Assembly (NCBI RefSeq): GCF_051014445.1
Contig: NW_027488378.1
Span: 4,650,001-4,714,000 of the forward strand
DNA: 64,000 bases
Direction of reading: 5' to 3'
DNA from: Colletes latitarsis
Lineage: Eukaryota; Arthropoda; Insecta; Hymenoptera; Colletidae
The notes below the pieces were generated by a model. It was not told the origin of the DNA. It ran no database searches and worked only from the letters and a program-made list of their open reading frames with translations. The position numbers and the translations under genes are program-made. The stretch's first letter is position 1. Each line of letters begins with the position of its first letter. Below are positions 45,620 through 58,300 of this stretch, in pieces.

Positions 45620-48600
45620 AGATCCTGGGTTTTTTTCGTGTTTGAATCACGTAGTAATGTGGTAACACACTGAAGCAGTCAATTAAACCTGGTTTCGATC
45701 AATATTTTAGAGGATAACACCGGTTAGGTCTGGGTTAGGTCTGGGTTATGCGCGCATCTGGCTTATACTTTCGCCTTCTTCGCATACTTGTTGGCCAGAT
45801 CCTGGGGTTTTTTCGTGTTTGAATCACGTAGTAATGTGGTAACAAACTGAAGCAGTCAATAAAACCTGGTTTCGATCAATATTTTAGAGGATAACACCGG
45901 TTAGGTCTGGGTTCGGTCTGGGATTTGCGCGCATATGGCTTATACTTTCGCCTTTTTCGCAAACTTGTTGGCCAGATCCTGGGTATTTTCCGTGTTTGAA
46001 TCACGTAGTAATGTGGTAATACACTGAAGCAGTCAATTAAACCTGGTTTCGATCAATATTTTAGAGGATAACACCGGTTAGGTCTGGGTTCGGTCTGGGA
46101 TTTGCGCGCATATGGCTTATACTTTCGCCTTTTTCGCAAACTTGTTGGCCAGATCCTGGGTATTTTCCGTGTTTGAATCACGTAGTAATGTGGTAATACA
46201 CTGAAGCAGTCAATTAAACCTGGTTTCGATCAATATTTTAGAGGATAACACCGGTTAGGTCTGGGTTAGGTCTGGGTTATGCCCGCATCTGGCTCATGAT
46301 TTTGCCTTCTTCGCATACTTGTTGGCCAGATCCTGGGTTTTTTTCGTGTTTGAATCACGTAGTAATGTGGTAACACACTGAAGCAGTCAATTAAACCTGG
46401 TTTCGATCAATATTTTAGAGGATAACACCGGTTAGGTCTGGGTTAGGTCTGGGTTATGCCCGCATCTGGCTCATGATTTTGCCTTCATCGCATACTTGTT
46501 GGCCAGATCCTGGGTTTTTTTCGTGTTTGAATCACGTAGTAATGTGGTAACTCACTGAAGCAGTCAATTAAACCTGGTTTCGATCAATATTTCAGAGGAT
46601 AACACCGGTTAGGTCTGGGTTAGGTCTGGGAAATGCGCGCATCTGGCTTATACTTTCGCCTTCTTCGCATACTTGTTGGCCAGATCTTGGGTTTTTTTCG
46701 TGTTTGAATCACGTAGTAATGTGGTAACACACTGAAGCAGTCAATTAAACCTGGTTTCGATCAATATTTTAGAGGATACCACCGGTTAGGTCTGGGTTAG
46801 GTCTGGGTTATGCCCGCATCTGGCTCATGATTTTGCCTTCATCGCATACTTGTTGGCCAGATCCTGGTTTTTTTCCGTGTTTGAATCACGTAGTAATGTG
46901 GTAACTCACTGAAGCAGTCAATTAAACCTGGTTTCGATCAATATTTCAGAGGATAACACCGGTTAGGTCTGGGTTAGGTCTGGGAAATGCGCGCATCTGG
47001 CTTATACTTTCGCCTTCTTCGCATACTTGTTGGCCAGATCTTGGGTTTTTTTCGTGTTTGAATCACGTAGTAATGTGGTAATACACTGAAGCAGTCAATT
47101 AAACCTGGTTTCGATCAATATTTTAGAGGATAACACCGGTTAGGTCTGGGTTAGGTCTGGGTTATGCCCGCATCTGGCTCATGATTTTGCCTTCTTCGCA
47201 TACTTGTTGGCCAGATCCTGGGTTTTTTTCGTGTTTGAATCACGTAGGAATGTGGTAACACACTGAAGCAGTCAATTAAACCTGGTTTCGATCAATATTT
47301 TAGAGGATAACACCGGTTAGGTCTGGGTTTGGTCTGGGATATGCGCGCATCTGGCTTAAACTTTCGCCTTCTTCGCATACTTGTTGGCCAGATCTTGGGT
47401 TTTTTTCGTGTTTGAATCACGTAGTAATGTGGTAACACACTGAAGCAGTCAATTAAACCTGGTTTCGATCAATATTTTAGAGGATAACACCGGTTAGGTC
47501 TGGGTTTGGTCTGGGATATGCGCGCATCTGGCTTATACTTTCGCCTTCTTCGCATACTTGTTGGCCAGATCCTGGGTTATTTTCGTGTTTGAATCACGTA
47601 GTAATGTGGTAACAAACTGAAGCAGTCAATAAAACCTGGTTTCGATCAATATTTTAGAGGATAACACCGGTTAGGTCTGGGTTCGGTCTGGGATTTGCGC
47701 GCATATGGCTTATACTTTCGCCTTTTTCGCAAACTTGTTGGCCAGATCCTGGGTATTTTCCGTGTTTGAATCACGTAGTAATGTGGTAATACACTGAAGC
47801 AGTCAATTAAACCTGGTTTCGATCAATATTTTAGAGGATAACACCGGTTAGGTCTGGGTTAGGTCTGGGTTATGCCCGCATCTGGCTCATGATTTTGCCT
47901 TCTTCGCATACTTGTTGGCCAGATCCTGGGTTTTTTTCGTGTTTGAATCACGTAGTAATGTGGTAACACACTGAAGCAGTCAATTAAACCTGGTTTCGAT
48001 CAATATTTTAGAGGATAACACCGGTTAGGTCTGGGTTAGGTCTGGGAAATGCGCGCATCTGGCTTATACTTTCGCCTTCTTCGCATACTTGTTGGCCAGA
48101 TCTTGGGTTTTTTTCGTGTTTGAATCACGTAGTAATGTGGTAACACACTGAAGCAGTCAATTAAACCTGGTTTCGATCAATATTTTAGAGGATAACACCG
48201 GTTAGGTCTGGGTTAGGTCTGGGTTATGCCCGCATCTGGCTCATGATTTTGCCTTCATCGCATACTTGTTGGCCAGATCCTGGGTTTTTTCCGTGTTTGA
48301 ATCACGTAGTAATGTGGTAACTCACTGAAGCAGTCAATTAAACCTGGTTTCGATCAATATTTCAGAGGATAACACCGGTTAGGTCTGGGTTAGGTCTGGG
48401 AAATGCGCGCATCTGGCTTATACTTTCGCCTTCTTCGCATACTTGTTGGCCAGATCTTGGGTTTTTTTCGTGTTTGAATCACGTAGTAATGTGGTAACAC
48501 ACTGAAGCAGTCAATTAAACCTGGTTTCGATCAATATTTCAGAGGATAACACCGGTTAGGACTGGGTTAGGTCTGGGTTATGCCCGCATCTGGCTCATGA

Positions 48601-48628
48601 TTTTGCCTTCTTCGCATACTTGTTGGCC

Positions 48629-48794
48629 AGATCCTGGGTTTTTTTCGTGTTTGAATCACGTAGTAATGTGGTAATACACTGAAGCAGTCAATTAAACCTG
48701 GTTTCGATCAATATTTTAGAGGATAACACCGGTTAGGTCTGGGTTACGCCCGCATCTGGCTCATGATTTTGCCTTCTTCGCATACTTGTTGGCC
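48629..48794. repeat. 11-bp-deleted monomer, array 2 (d)
   Basis: One 11-bp unit lost, followed by TTACGCCCGC. The previous monomer carries TTAGGACTGGG. The context is distinct from the TCTGGAAAATG-linked copies. Confidence 0.93.
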
Positions 48795-51700
48795 AGATCC
48801 TGGGTTTTTTTCGTGTTTGAATCACGTAGTAATGTGGTAACACACTGAAGCAGTCAATTAAACCTGGTTTCGATCAATATTTTAGAGGATAACACCGGTT
48901 AGGTCTGGGTTAGGTCTGGGTTATGCCCGCATCTGGCTCATGATTTTGCCTTCATCGCATACTTGTTGGCCAGATCCTGGGTTTTTTCCGTGTTTGAATC
49001 ACGTAGTAATGTGGTAACTCACTGAAGCAGTCAATTAAACCTGGTTTCGATCAATATTTCAGAGGATAACACCGGTTAGGTCTGGGTTAGGTCTGGGAAA
49101 TGCGCGCATCTGGCTTATACTTTCGCCTTCTTCGCATACTTGTTGGCCAGATCCTGGGTTATTTTCGTGTTTGAATCACGTAGTAATGTGGTAACAAACT
49201 GAAGCAGTCAATAAAACCTGGTTTCGATCAATATTTTAGAGGATAACACCGGTTAGGTCTGGGTTCGGTCTGGGATTTGCGCGCATATGGCTTATACTTT
49301 CGCCTTTTTCGCAAACTTGTTGGCCAGATCCTGGGTATTTTCCGTGTTTGAATCACGTAGTAATGTGGTAATACACTGAAGCAGTCAATTAAACCTGGTT
49401 TCGATCAATATTTTAGAGGATAACACCGGTTAGGTCTGGGTTAGGTCTGGGTTATGCCCGCATCTGGCTCATGATTTTGCCTTCTTCGCATACTTGTTGG
49501 CCAGATCCTGGGTTTTTTTCGTGTTTGAATCACGTAGTAATGTGGTAACACACTGAAGCAGTCAATTAAACCTGGTTTCGATCAATATTTTAGAGGATAA
49601 CACCGGTTAGGTCTGGGTTAGGTCTGGGAAATGCGCGCATCTGGCTTATACTTTCGCCTTCTTCGCATACTTGTTGGCCAGATCTTGGGTTTTTTTCGTG
49701 TTTGAATCACGTAGTAATGTGGTAACACACTGAAGCAGTCAATTAAACCTGGTTTCGATCAATATTTTAGAGGATAACACCGGTTAGGTCTGGGTTAGGT
49801 CTGGGTTATGCCCGCATCTGGCTCATGATTTTGCCTTCATCGCATACTTGTTGGCCAGATCCTGGGTTTTTTCCGTGTTTGAATCACGTAGTAATGTGGT
49901 AACTCACTGAAGCAGTCAATTAAACCTGGTTTCGATCAATATTTCAGAGGATAACACCGGTTAGGTCTGGGTTAGGTCTGGGAAATGCGCGCATCTGGCT
50001 TATACTTTCGCCTTCTTCGCATACTTGTTGGCCAGATCTTGGGTTTTTTTCGTGTTTGAATCACGTAGTAATGTGGTAACACACTGAAGCAGTCAATTAA
50101 ACCTGGTTTCGATCAATATTTCAGAGGATAACACCGGTTAGGTCTGGGTTAGGTCTGGGTTATGCCCGCATCTGGCTCATGATTTTGCCTTCTTCGCATA
50201 CTTGTTGGCCAGATCCTGGGTTTTTTTCGTGTTTGAATCACGTAGTAATGTGGTAACTCACTGAAGCAGTCAATTAAACCTGGTTTCGATCTATATTTTA
50301 GAGGATAACACCGGTTAGGTCTGGGTTTGGTTTGGGATATGCGCGCATCTGGCTTATACTTTCGCCTTCTTCGCATACTTGTTGGCCAGATCCTGGGTTT
50401 TTTTCGTGTTTGAATCACGTAGTAATGTGGTAACTCACTGAAGCAGTCAATTAAACCTGGTTTCGATCAATATTTTAGAGGATAACACCGGTTAGGTCTG
50501 GGTTTGGTTTGGGATATGCGCGCATCTGGCTTATACTTTCGCCTTCTTCGCATACTTGTTGGCCAGATCCTGGGTTATTTTCGTGTTTGAATCACGTAGT
50601 AATGTGGTAACAAACTGAAGCAGTCAATAAAACCTGGTTTCGATCAATATTTTAGAGGATAACACCGGTTAGGTCTGGGTTAGGTCTGGGTTATGCCCGC
50701 ATCTGGCTCATGATTTTGCCTTCATCGCATACTTGTTGGCCAGATCCTGGGTTTTTTCCGTGTTTGAATCACGTAGTAATGTGGTAACTCACTGAAGCAG
50801 TCAATTAAACCTGGTTTCGATCAATATTTCAGAGGATAACACCGGTTAGGTCTGGGTTAGGTCTGGGAAATGCGCGCATCTGGCTTATACTTTCGCCTTC
50901 TTCGCATACTTGTTGGCCAGATCCTGGGTTATTTTCGTGTTTGAATCACGTAGTAATGTGGTAACAAACTGAAGCAGTCAGTAAAACCTGGTTTCGATCA
51001 ATATTTTAGAGGATAACACCGGTTAGGTCTGGGTTCGGTCTGGGTTATGCCCGCATCTGGCTCATGATTTTGCCTTCTTCGCATACTTGTTGGCCAGATC
51101 CTGGGTATTTTCCGTGTTTGAATCACGTAGTAATGTGGTAACTCACTGAAGCAGTCAATTAAACCTGGTTTCGATCAATATTTCAGAGGATAACACCGGT
51201 TAGGTCTGGGTTAGGTCTGGGAAATGCGCGCATCTGGCTTATACTTTCGCCTTCTTCGCATACTTGTTGGCCAGATCTTGGGTTTTTTTCGTGTTTGAAT
51301 CACGTAGTAATGTGGTAACACACTGAAGCAGTCAATTAAACCTGGTTTCGATCAATATTTTAGAGGATAACACCGGTTAGGTCTGGGTTTGGTCTGGGAT
51401 ATGCGCGCATCTGGCTTATACTTTCGCCTTCTTCGCATACTTGTTGGCCAGATCCTGGGTTATTTTCGTGTTTGAATCACGTAGTAATGTGGTAACAAAC
51501 TGAAGCAGTCAATAAAACCTGGTTTCGATCAATATTTTAGAGGATAACACCGGTTAGGTCTGGGTTCGGTCTGGGATTTGCGCGCATATGGCTTATACTT
51601 TCGCCTTTTTCGCAAACTTGTTGGCCAGATCCTGGGTATTTTCCGTGTTTGAATCACGTAGTAATGTGGTAATACACTGAAGCAGTCAATTAAACCTGGT

Positions 51701-54700
51701 TTCGATCAATATTTTAGAGGATAACACCGGTTAGGTCTGGGTTAGGTCTGGGTTATGCCCGCATCTGGCTCATGATTTTGCCTTCTTCGCATACTTGTTG
51801 GCCAGATCCTGGGTTATTTTCGTGTTTGAATCACGTAGTAATGTGGTAACAAACTGAAGCAGTCAATAAAACCTGGTTTCGATCAATATTTTAGAGGATA
51901 ACACCGGTTAGGTCTGGGTTCGGTCTGGGATTTGCGCGCATATGGCTTATACTTTCGCCTTCTTCGCATACTTGTTGGCCAGATCCTGGGTTTTTTTCGT
52001 GTTTGAATCACGTAGTAATGTGGTAACTCACTGAAGCAGTCAATTAAACCTGGTTTCGATCAATATTTCAGAGGATAACACCGGTTAGGTCTGGGTTAGG
52101 TCTGGGAAATGCGCGCATCTGGCTTATACTTTCGCCTTCTTCGCATACTTGTTGGCCAGATCTTGGGTTTTTTTCGTGTTTGAATCACGTAGTAATGTGG
52201 TAACACACTGAAGCAGTCAATTAAACCTGGTTTCGATCAATATTTTAGAGGATAACACCGGTTAGGTCTGGGTTTGGTCTGGGATATGCGCGCATCTGGC
52301 TTATACTTTCGCCTTCTTCGCATACTTGTTGGCCAGATCCTGGGTTATTTTCGTGTTTGAATCACGTAGTAATGTGGTAACAAACTGAAGCAGTCAATAA
52401 AACCTGGTTTCGATCAATATTTTAGAGGATAACACCGGTAAGGTCAGGGTTCGGTCTGGGATTTGCGCGCATCTGGCTTATACTTTCGCCTTCTTCGCAT
52501 ACTTGTTGGCCAGATCTTGGGTTTTTTTCGTGTTTGAATCACGTAGTAATGTGGTAACACACTGAAGCAGTCAATTAAACCTGGTTTCGATCAATATTTT
52601 AGAGGATAACACCGGTTAGGTCTGGGTTAGGTCTGGGTTATGCCCGCATCTGGCTCATGATTTTGCCTTCATCGCATACTTGTTGGCCAGATCCTGGGTA
52701 TTTTCCGTGTTTGAATCACGTAGTAATGTGGTAACTCACTGAAGCAGTCAGTAAAACCTGGTTTCGATCAATATTTTAGAGGATAACACCGGTTAGGTCT
52801 GGGTTCGGTCTGGGTTATGCCCGCATCTGGCTCATGATTTTGCCTTCTTCGCATACTTGTTGGCCAGATCCTGGGTATTTTCCGTGTTTGAATCACGTAG
52901 TAATGTGGTAACTCACTGAAGCAGTCAATGAAACCTGGTTTCGATCAATATTTCAGAGGATAACACCGGTTAGGTCTGGGTTAGGTCTGGGTTATGCCCG
53001 CATCTGGCTCATGATTTTGCCTTCTTCGCATACTTGTTGGCCAGATCCTGGGTTTTTTTCGTGTTTGAATCACGTAGTAATGTGGTAACTCACTGAAGCA
53101 GTCAATTAAACCTGGTTTCGATCAATATTTCAGAGGATAACACCGGTTAGGTCTGGGTTAGGTCTGGGAAATGCGCGCATCTGGCTTATACTTTCGCCTT
53201 CTTCGCATACTTGTTGGCCAGATCTTGGGTTTTTTTCGTGTTTGAATCACGTAGTAATGTGGTAACACACTGAAGCAGTCAATTAAACCTGGTTTCGATC
53301 AATATTTCAGAGGATAACACCGGTTAGGTCTGGGTTTGGTCTGGGATATGCGCGCATATGGCTTATACTTTCGCCTTTTTCGCAAACTTGTTGGCCAGAT
53401 CCTGGGTATTTTCCGTGTTTGAATCACGTAGTAATGTGGTAATACACTGAAGCAGTCAATTAAACCTGGTTTCGATCAATATTTTAGAGGATAACACCGG
53501 TTAGGTCTGGGTTCGGTCTGGGATTTGCGCGCATATGGCTTATACTTTCGCCTTTTTCGCAAACTTGTTGGCCAGATCCTGGGTATTTTCCGTGTTTGAA
53601 TCATGTAGTAATGTGGTAATACACTGAAGCAGTCAATTAAACCTGGTTTCGATCAATATTTTAGAGGATAACACCGGTTAGGTCTGGGTTAGGTCTGGGT
53701 TATGCCCGCATCTGGCTCATGATTTTGCCTTCTTCGCATACTTGTTGGCCAGATCCTGGGTTTTTTTCGTGTTTGAATCACGTAGTAATGTGGTAACACA
53801 CTGAAGCAGTCAATTAAACCTGGTTTCGATCAATATTTTAGAGGATAACACCGGTTAGGTCTGGGTTAGGTCTGGGTTATGCCCGCATCTGGCTCATGAT
53901 TTTGCCTTCATCGCATACTTGTTGGCCAGATCCTGGGTTTTTTTCGTGTTTGAATCACGTAGTAATGTGGTAACACACTGAAGCAGTCAATTAAACCTGG
54001 TTTCGATCAATATTTTACAGGATAACACCGGTTAGGTCTGGGTTAGGTCTGGGTTATGCCCGCATCTGGCTCATGATTTTGCCTTCATCGCATACTTGTT
54101 GGCCAGATCCTGGGTTTTTTCCGTGTTTGAATCACGTAGTAATGTGGTAACTCACTGAAGCAGTCAATTAAACCTGGTTTCGATCAATATTTCAGAGGAT
54201 AACACCGGTTAGGTCTGGGTTAGGTCTGGGTTATGCCCGCATCTGGCTCATGATTTTGCCTTCTTCGCATACTTGTTGGCCAGATCCTGGGTATTTTCCG
54301 TGTTTGAATCACGTAGTAATGTGGTAACTCACTGATGCAGTCAATTAAACCTGGTTTCGATCAATATTTCAGAGGATAACACCGGTTAGGTCTGGGTTAG
54401 GTCTGGGTTATGCCCGCATCTGGCTCATGATTTTGCCTTCTTCGCATACTTGTTGGCCAGATCCTGGGTTTTTTTCGTGTTTGAATCACGTAGTAATGTG
54501 GTAACACACTGAAGCAGTCAATTAAACCAGGTTTCGATCAATATTTTAGAGGATAACACCGGTTAGGTCTGGGTTAGGTCTGGGAAATGCGCGCATCTGG
54601 CTTATACTTTCGCCTTCTTCGCATACTTGTTGGCCAGATCTTGGGTTTTTTTCGTGTTTGAATCACGTAGTAATGTGGTAACACACTGAAGCAGTCAATT

Positions 54701-55166
54701 AAACCTGGTTTCGATCAATATTTTAGAGGATAACACCGGTTAGGTCTGGGTTAGGTCTGGGAAATGCGCGCATCTGGCTTATACTTTCGCCTTCTTCGCA
54801 TACTTGTTGGCCAGATCTTGGGTTTTTTTCGTGTTTGAATCACGTAGTAATGTGGTAACACACTGAAGCAGTCAATTAAACCTGGTTTCGATCAATATTT
54901 TAGAGGATAACACCGGTTAGGTCTGGGTTAGGTCTGGGTTATGCCCGCATCTGGCTCATGATTTTGCCTTCATCGCATACTTGTTGGCCAGATCCTGGGT
55001 TTTTTCCGTGTTTGAATCACGTAGTAATGTGGTAACTCACTGAAGCAGTCAATTAAACCTGGTTTCGATCAATATTTCAGAGGATAACACCGGTTAGGTC
55101 TGGGTTAGGTCTGGAAAATGCGCGCATCTGGCTTATACTTTCGCCTTCTTCGCATACTTGTTGGCC

Positions 55167-55332
55167 AGATCTTGGGTTTTTTTCGTGTTTGAATCACGTA
55201 GTAATGTGGTAATACACTGAAGCAGTCAATTAAACCTGGTTTCGATCAATATTTTAGAGGATAACACCGGTTAGGTCTGGGTTATGCCCGCATCTGGCTC
55301 ATGATTTTGCCTTCTTGGCATACTTGTTGGCC
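55167..55332. repeat. 11-bp-deleted monomer, array 2 (e)
   Basis: One 11-bp unit lost; preceded by a TCTGGAAAATG monomer. A private CCTTCTTGGCA variant is present near its 3' end. Confidence 0.93.
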
Positions 55333-58300
55333 AGATCCTGGGTTTTTTTCGTGTTTGAATCACGTAGTAATGTGGTAACACACTGAAGCAGTCAATTAAA
55401 CCTGGTTTCGATCAATATTTTAGAGGATAACACCGGTTAGGTCTGGGTTAGGTCTGGGTTATGCCCGCATCTGGCTCATGATTTTGCCTTCATCGCATAC
55501 TTGTTGGCCAGATCCTGGGTTTTTTCCGTGTTTGAATCACGTAGTAATGTGGTAACTCACTGAAGCAGTCAATTAAACCTGGTTTCGATCAATATTTCAG
55601 AGGATAACACCGGTTAGGTCTGGGTTAGGTCTGGGAAATGCGCGCATCTGGCTTATACTTTCGCCTTCTTCGCATACTTGTTGGCCAGATCTTGGGTTTT
55701 TTTCGTGTTTGAATCACGTAGGAATGTGGTAACACACTGAAGCAGTCAATTAAACCTGGTTTCGATCAATGTTTTAGAGGATAACACCGATTAGGTCTGG
55801 GTTCGGTCTGGGATTTGCGCGCATATGGCTTATACTTTCGCCTTTTTCGCAAACTTGTTGGCCAGATCCTGGGTATTTTCCGTGTTTGAATCACGTAGTA
55901 ATGTGGTAATACACTGAAGCAGTCAATTAAACCTGGTTTCGATCAATATTTTAGAGGATAACACCGGTTAGGTCTGGGTTCGGTCTGGGATTTGCGCGCA
56001 TATGGCTTATACTTTCGCCTTTTTCGCAAACTTGTTGGCCAGATCCTGGGTATTTTCCGTGTTTGAATCACGTAGTAATGTGGTAATACACTGAAGCAGT
56101 CAATTAAACCTGGTTTCGATCAATATTTTAGAGGATAACACCGGTTAGGTCTGGGTTAGGTCTGGGTTATGCCCGCATCTGGCTCATGATTTTGCCTTCT
56201 TCGCATACTTGTTGGCCAGATCCTGGGTTTTTTTCGTGTTTGAATCACGTAGTAATGTGGTAACACACTGAAGCAGTCAATTAAACCTGGTTTCGATCAA
56301 TATTTTAAAGGATAACACCGGTTAGATCTGGGTTAGGTCTGGGTTATGCCCGCATCTGGCTCATGATTTTGCCTTCATCGCATACTTGTTGGCCAGATCC
56401 TGGGTTTTTTCCGTGTTTGAATCACGTAGTAATGTGGTAACTCACTGAAGCAGTCAATTAAACCTGGTTTCGATCAATATTTCAGAGGATAACACCGGTT
56501 AGGTCTGGGTTAGGTCTGGGAAATGCGCGCATCTGGCTTATACTTTCGCCTTCTTCGCATACTTGTTGGCCAGATCTTGGGTTTTTTTCGTGTTTGAATC
56601 ACGTAGTAATGTGGTAACACACTGAAGCAGTCAATTAAACCTGGTTACGATCAATATTTTAGAGGATACCACCGGTTAGGTCTGGGTTAGGTCTGGGTTA
56701 TGCCCGCATCTGGCTCATGATTTTGCCTTCATCGCATACTTGTTGGCCAGATCCTGGGTTTTTTCCGTGTTTGAATCACGTAGTAATGTGGTAACTCACT
56801 GAAGCAGTCAATTAAACCTGGTTTCGATCAATATTTCAGAGGATAACACCGGTTAGGTCTGGGTTAGGTCTGGGAAATGCGCTCATCTGGCTTATACTTT
56901 CGCCTTCTTCGCATACTTGTTGGCCAGATCTTGGGTTTTTTTCGTGTTTGAATCACGTAGTAATGTGGTAATACACTGAAGCAGTCAATTAAACCTGGTT
57001 TCGATCAATATTTTAGAGGATAACACCGGTTAGGTCTGGGTTAGGTCTGGGTTATGCCCGCATCTGGCTCATGATTTTGCCTTCTTCGCATACTTGTTGG
57101 CCAGATCCTGGGTTTTTTTCGTGTTTGAATCACGTAGTAATGTGGTAACACACTGAAGCAGTCAATTAAACCTGGTTTCGATCAATATTTTAGAGGATAA
57201 CACCGGTTAGGTCTGGGTTAGGTCTGGGTTATGCCCGCATCTGGCTCATGATTTTGCCTTCTTCGCATACTTGTTGGCCAGATCCTGGGTTTTTTTCGTG
57301 TTTGAATCACGTAGGAATGTGGTAACACACTGAAGCAGTCAATTAAACCTGGTTTCGATCAATATTTTAGAGGATAACACCGGTTAGGTCTGGGTTTGGT
57401 CTGGGATATGCGCGCATCTGGCTTATACTTTCGCCTTCTTCGCATACTTGTTGGCCAGATCTTGGGTTTTTTTCGTGTTTGAATCACGTAGTAATGTGGT
57501 AACACACTGAAGCAGTCAATTAAACCTGGTTTCGATCAATATTTTAGAGGATAACACCGGTTAGGTCTGGGTTTGGTCTGGGATATGCGCGCATCTGGCT
57601 TATACTTTCGCCTTCTTCGCATACTTGTTGGCCAGATCCTGGGTTATTTTCGTGTTTGAATCACGTAGTAATGTGGTAACAAACTGAAGCAGTCAATAAA
57701 ACCTGGTTTCGATCAATATTTTAGAGGATAACACCGGTTAGGTCTGGGTTCGGTCTGGGATTTGCGCGCATATGGCTTATACTTTCGCCTTTTTCGCAAA
57801 CTTGTTGGCCAGATCCTGGGTATTTTCCGTGTTTGAATCACGTAGTAATGTGGTAATACACTGAAGCAGTCAATTAAACCTGGTTTCGATCAATATTTTA
57901 GAGGATAACACCGGTTAGGTCTGGGTTAGGTCTGGGTTATGCCCGCATCTGGCTCATGATTTTGCCTTCATCGCATACTTGTTGGCCAGATCCTGGGTTT
58001 TTTCCGTGTTTGAATCACGTAGTAATGTGGTAACTCACTGAAGCAGTCAATTAAACCTGGTTTCGATCAATATTTCAGAGGATAACACCGGTTAGGTCTG
58101 GGTTAGGTCTGGGAAATGCGCGCATCTGGCTTATACTTTCGCCTTCTTCGCATACTTGTTGGCCAGATCTTGGGTTTTTTTCGTGTTTGAATCACGTAGT
58201 AATGTGGTAATACACTGAAGCAGTCAATTAAACCTGGTTTCGATCAATATTTCAGAGGATAACACCGGTTAGGACTGGGTTAGGTCTGGGTTATGCCCGC

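Noticed and set aside
50149..50418. 89-codon minus-strand open frame inside array 2
   Set aside because: It lies wholly within satellite monomers, repeats itself, and exists only because one monomer lost a stop by a point change.
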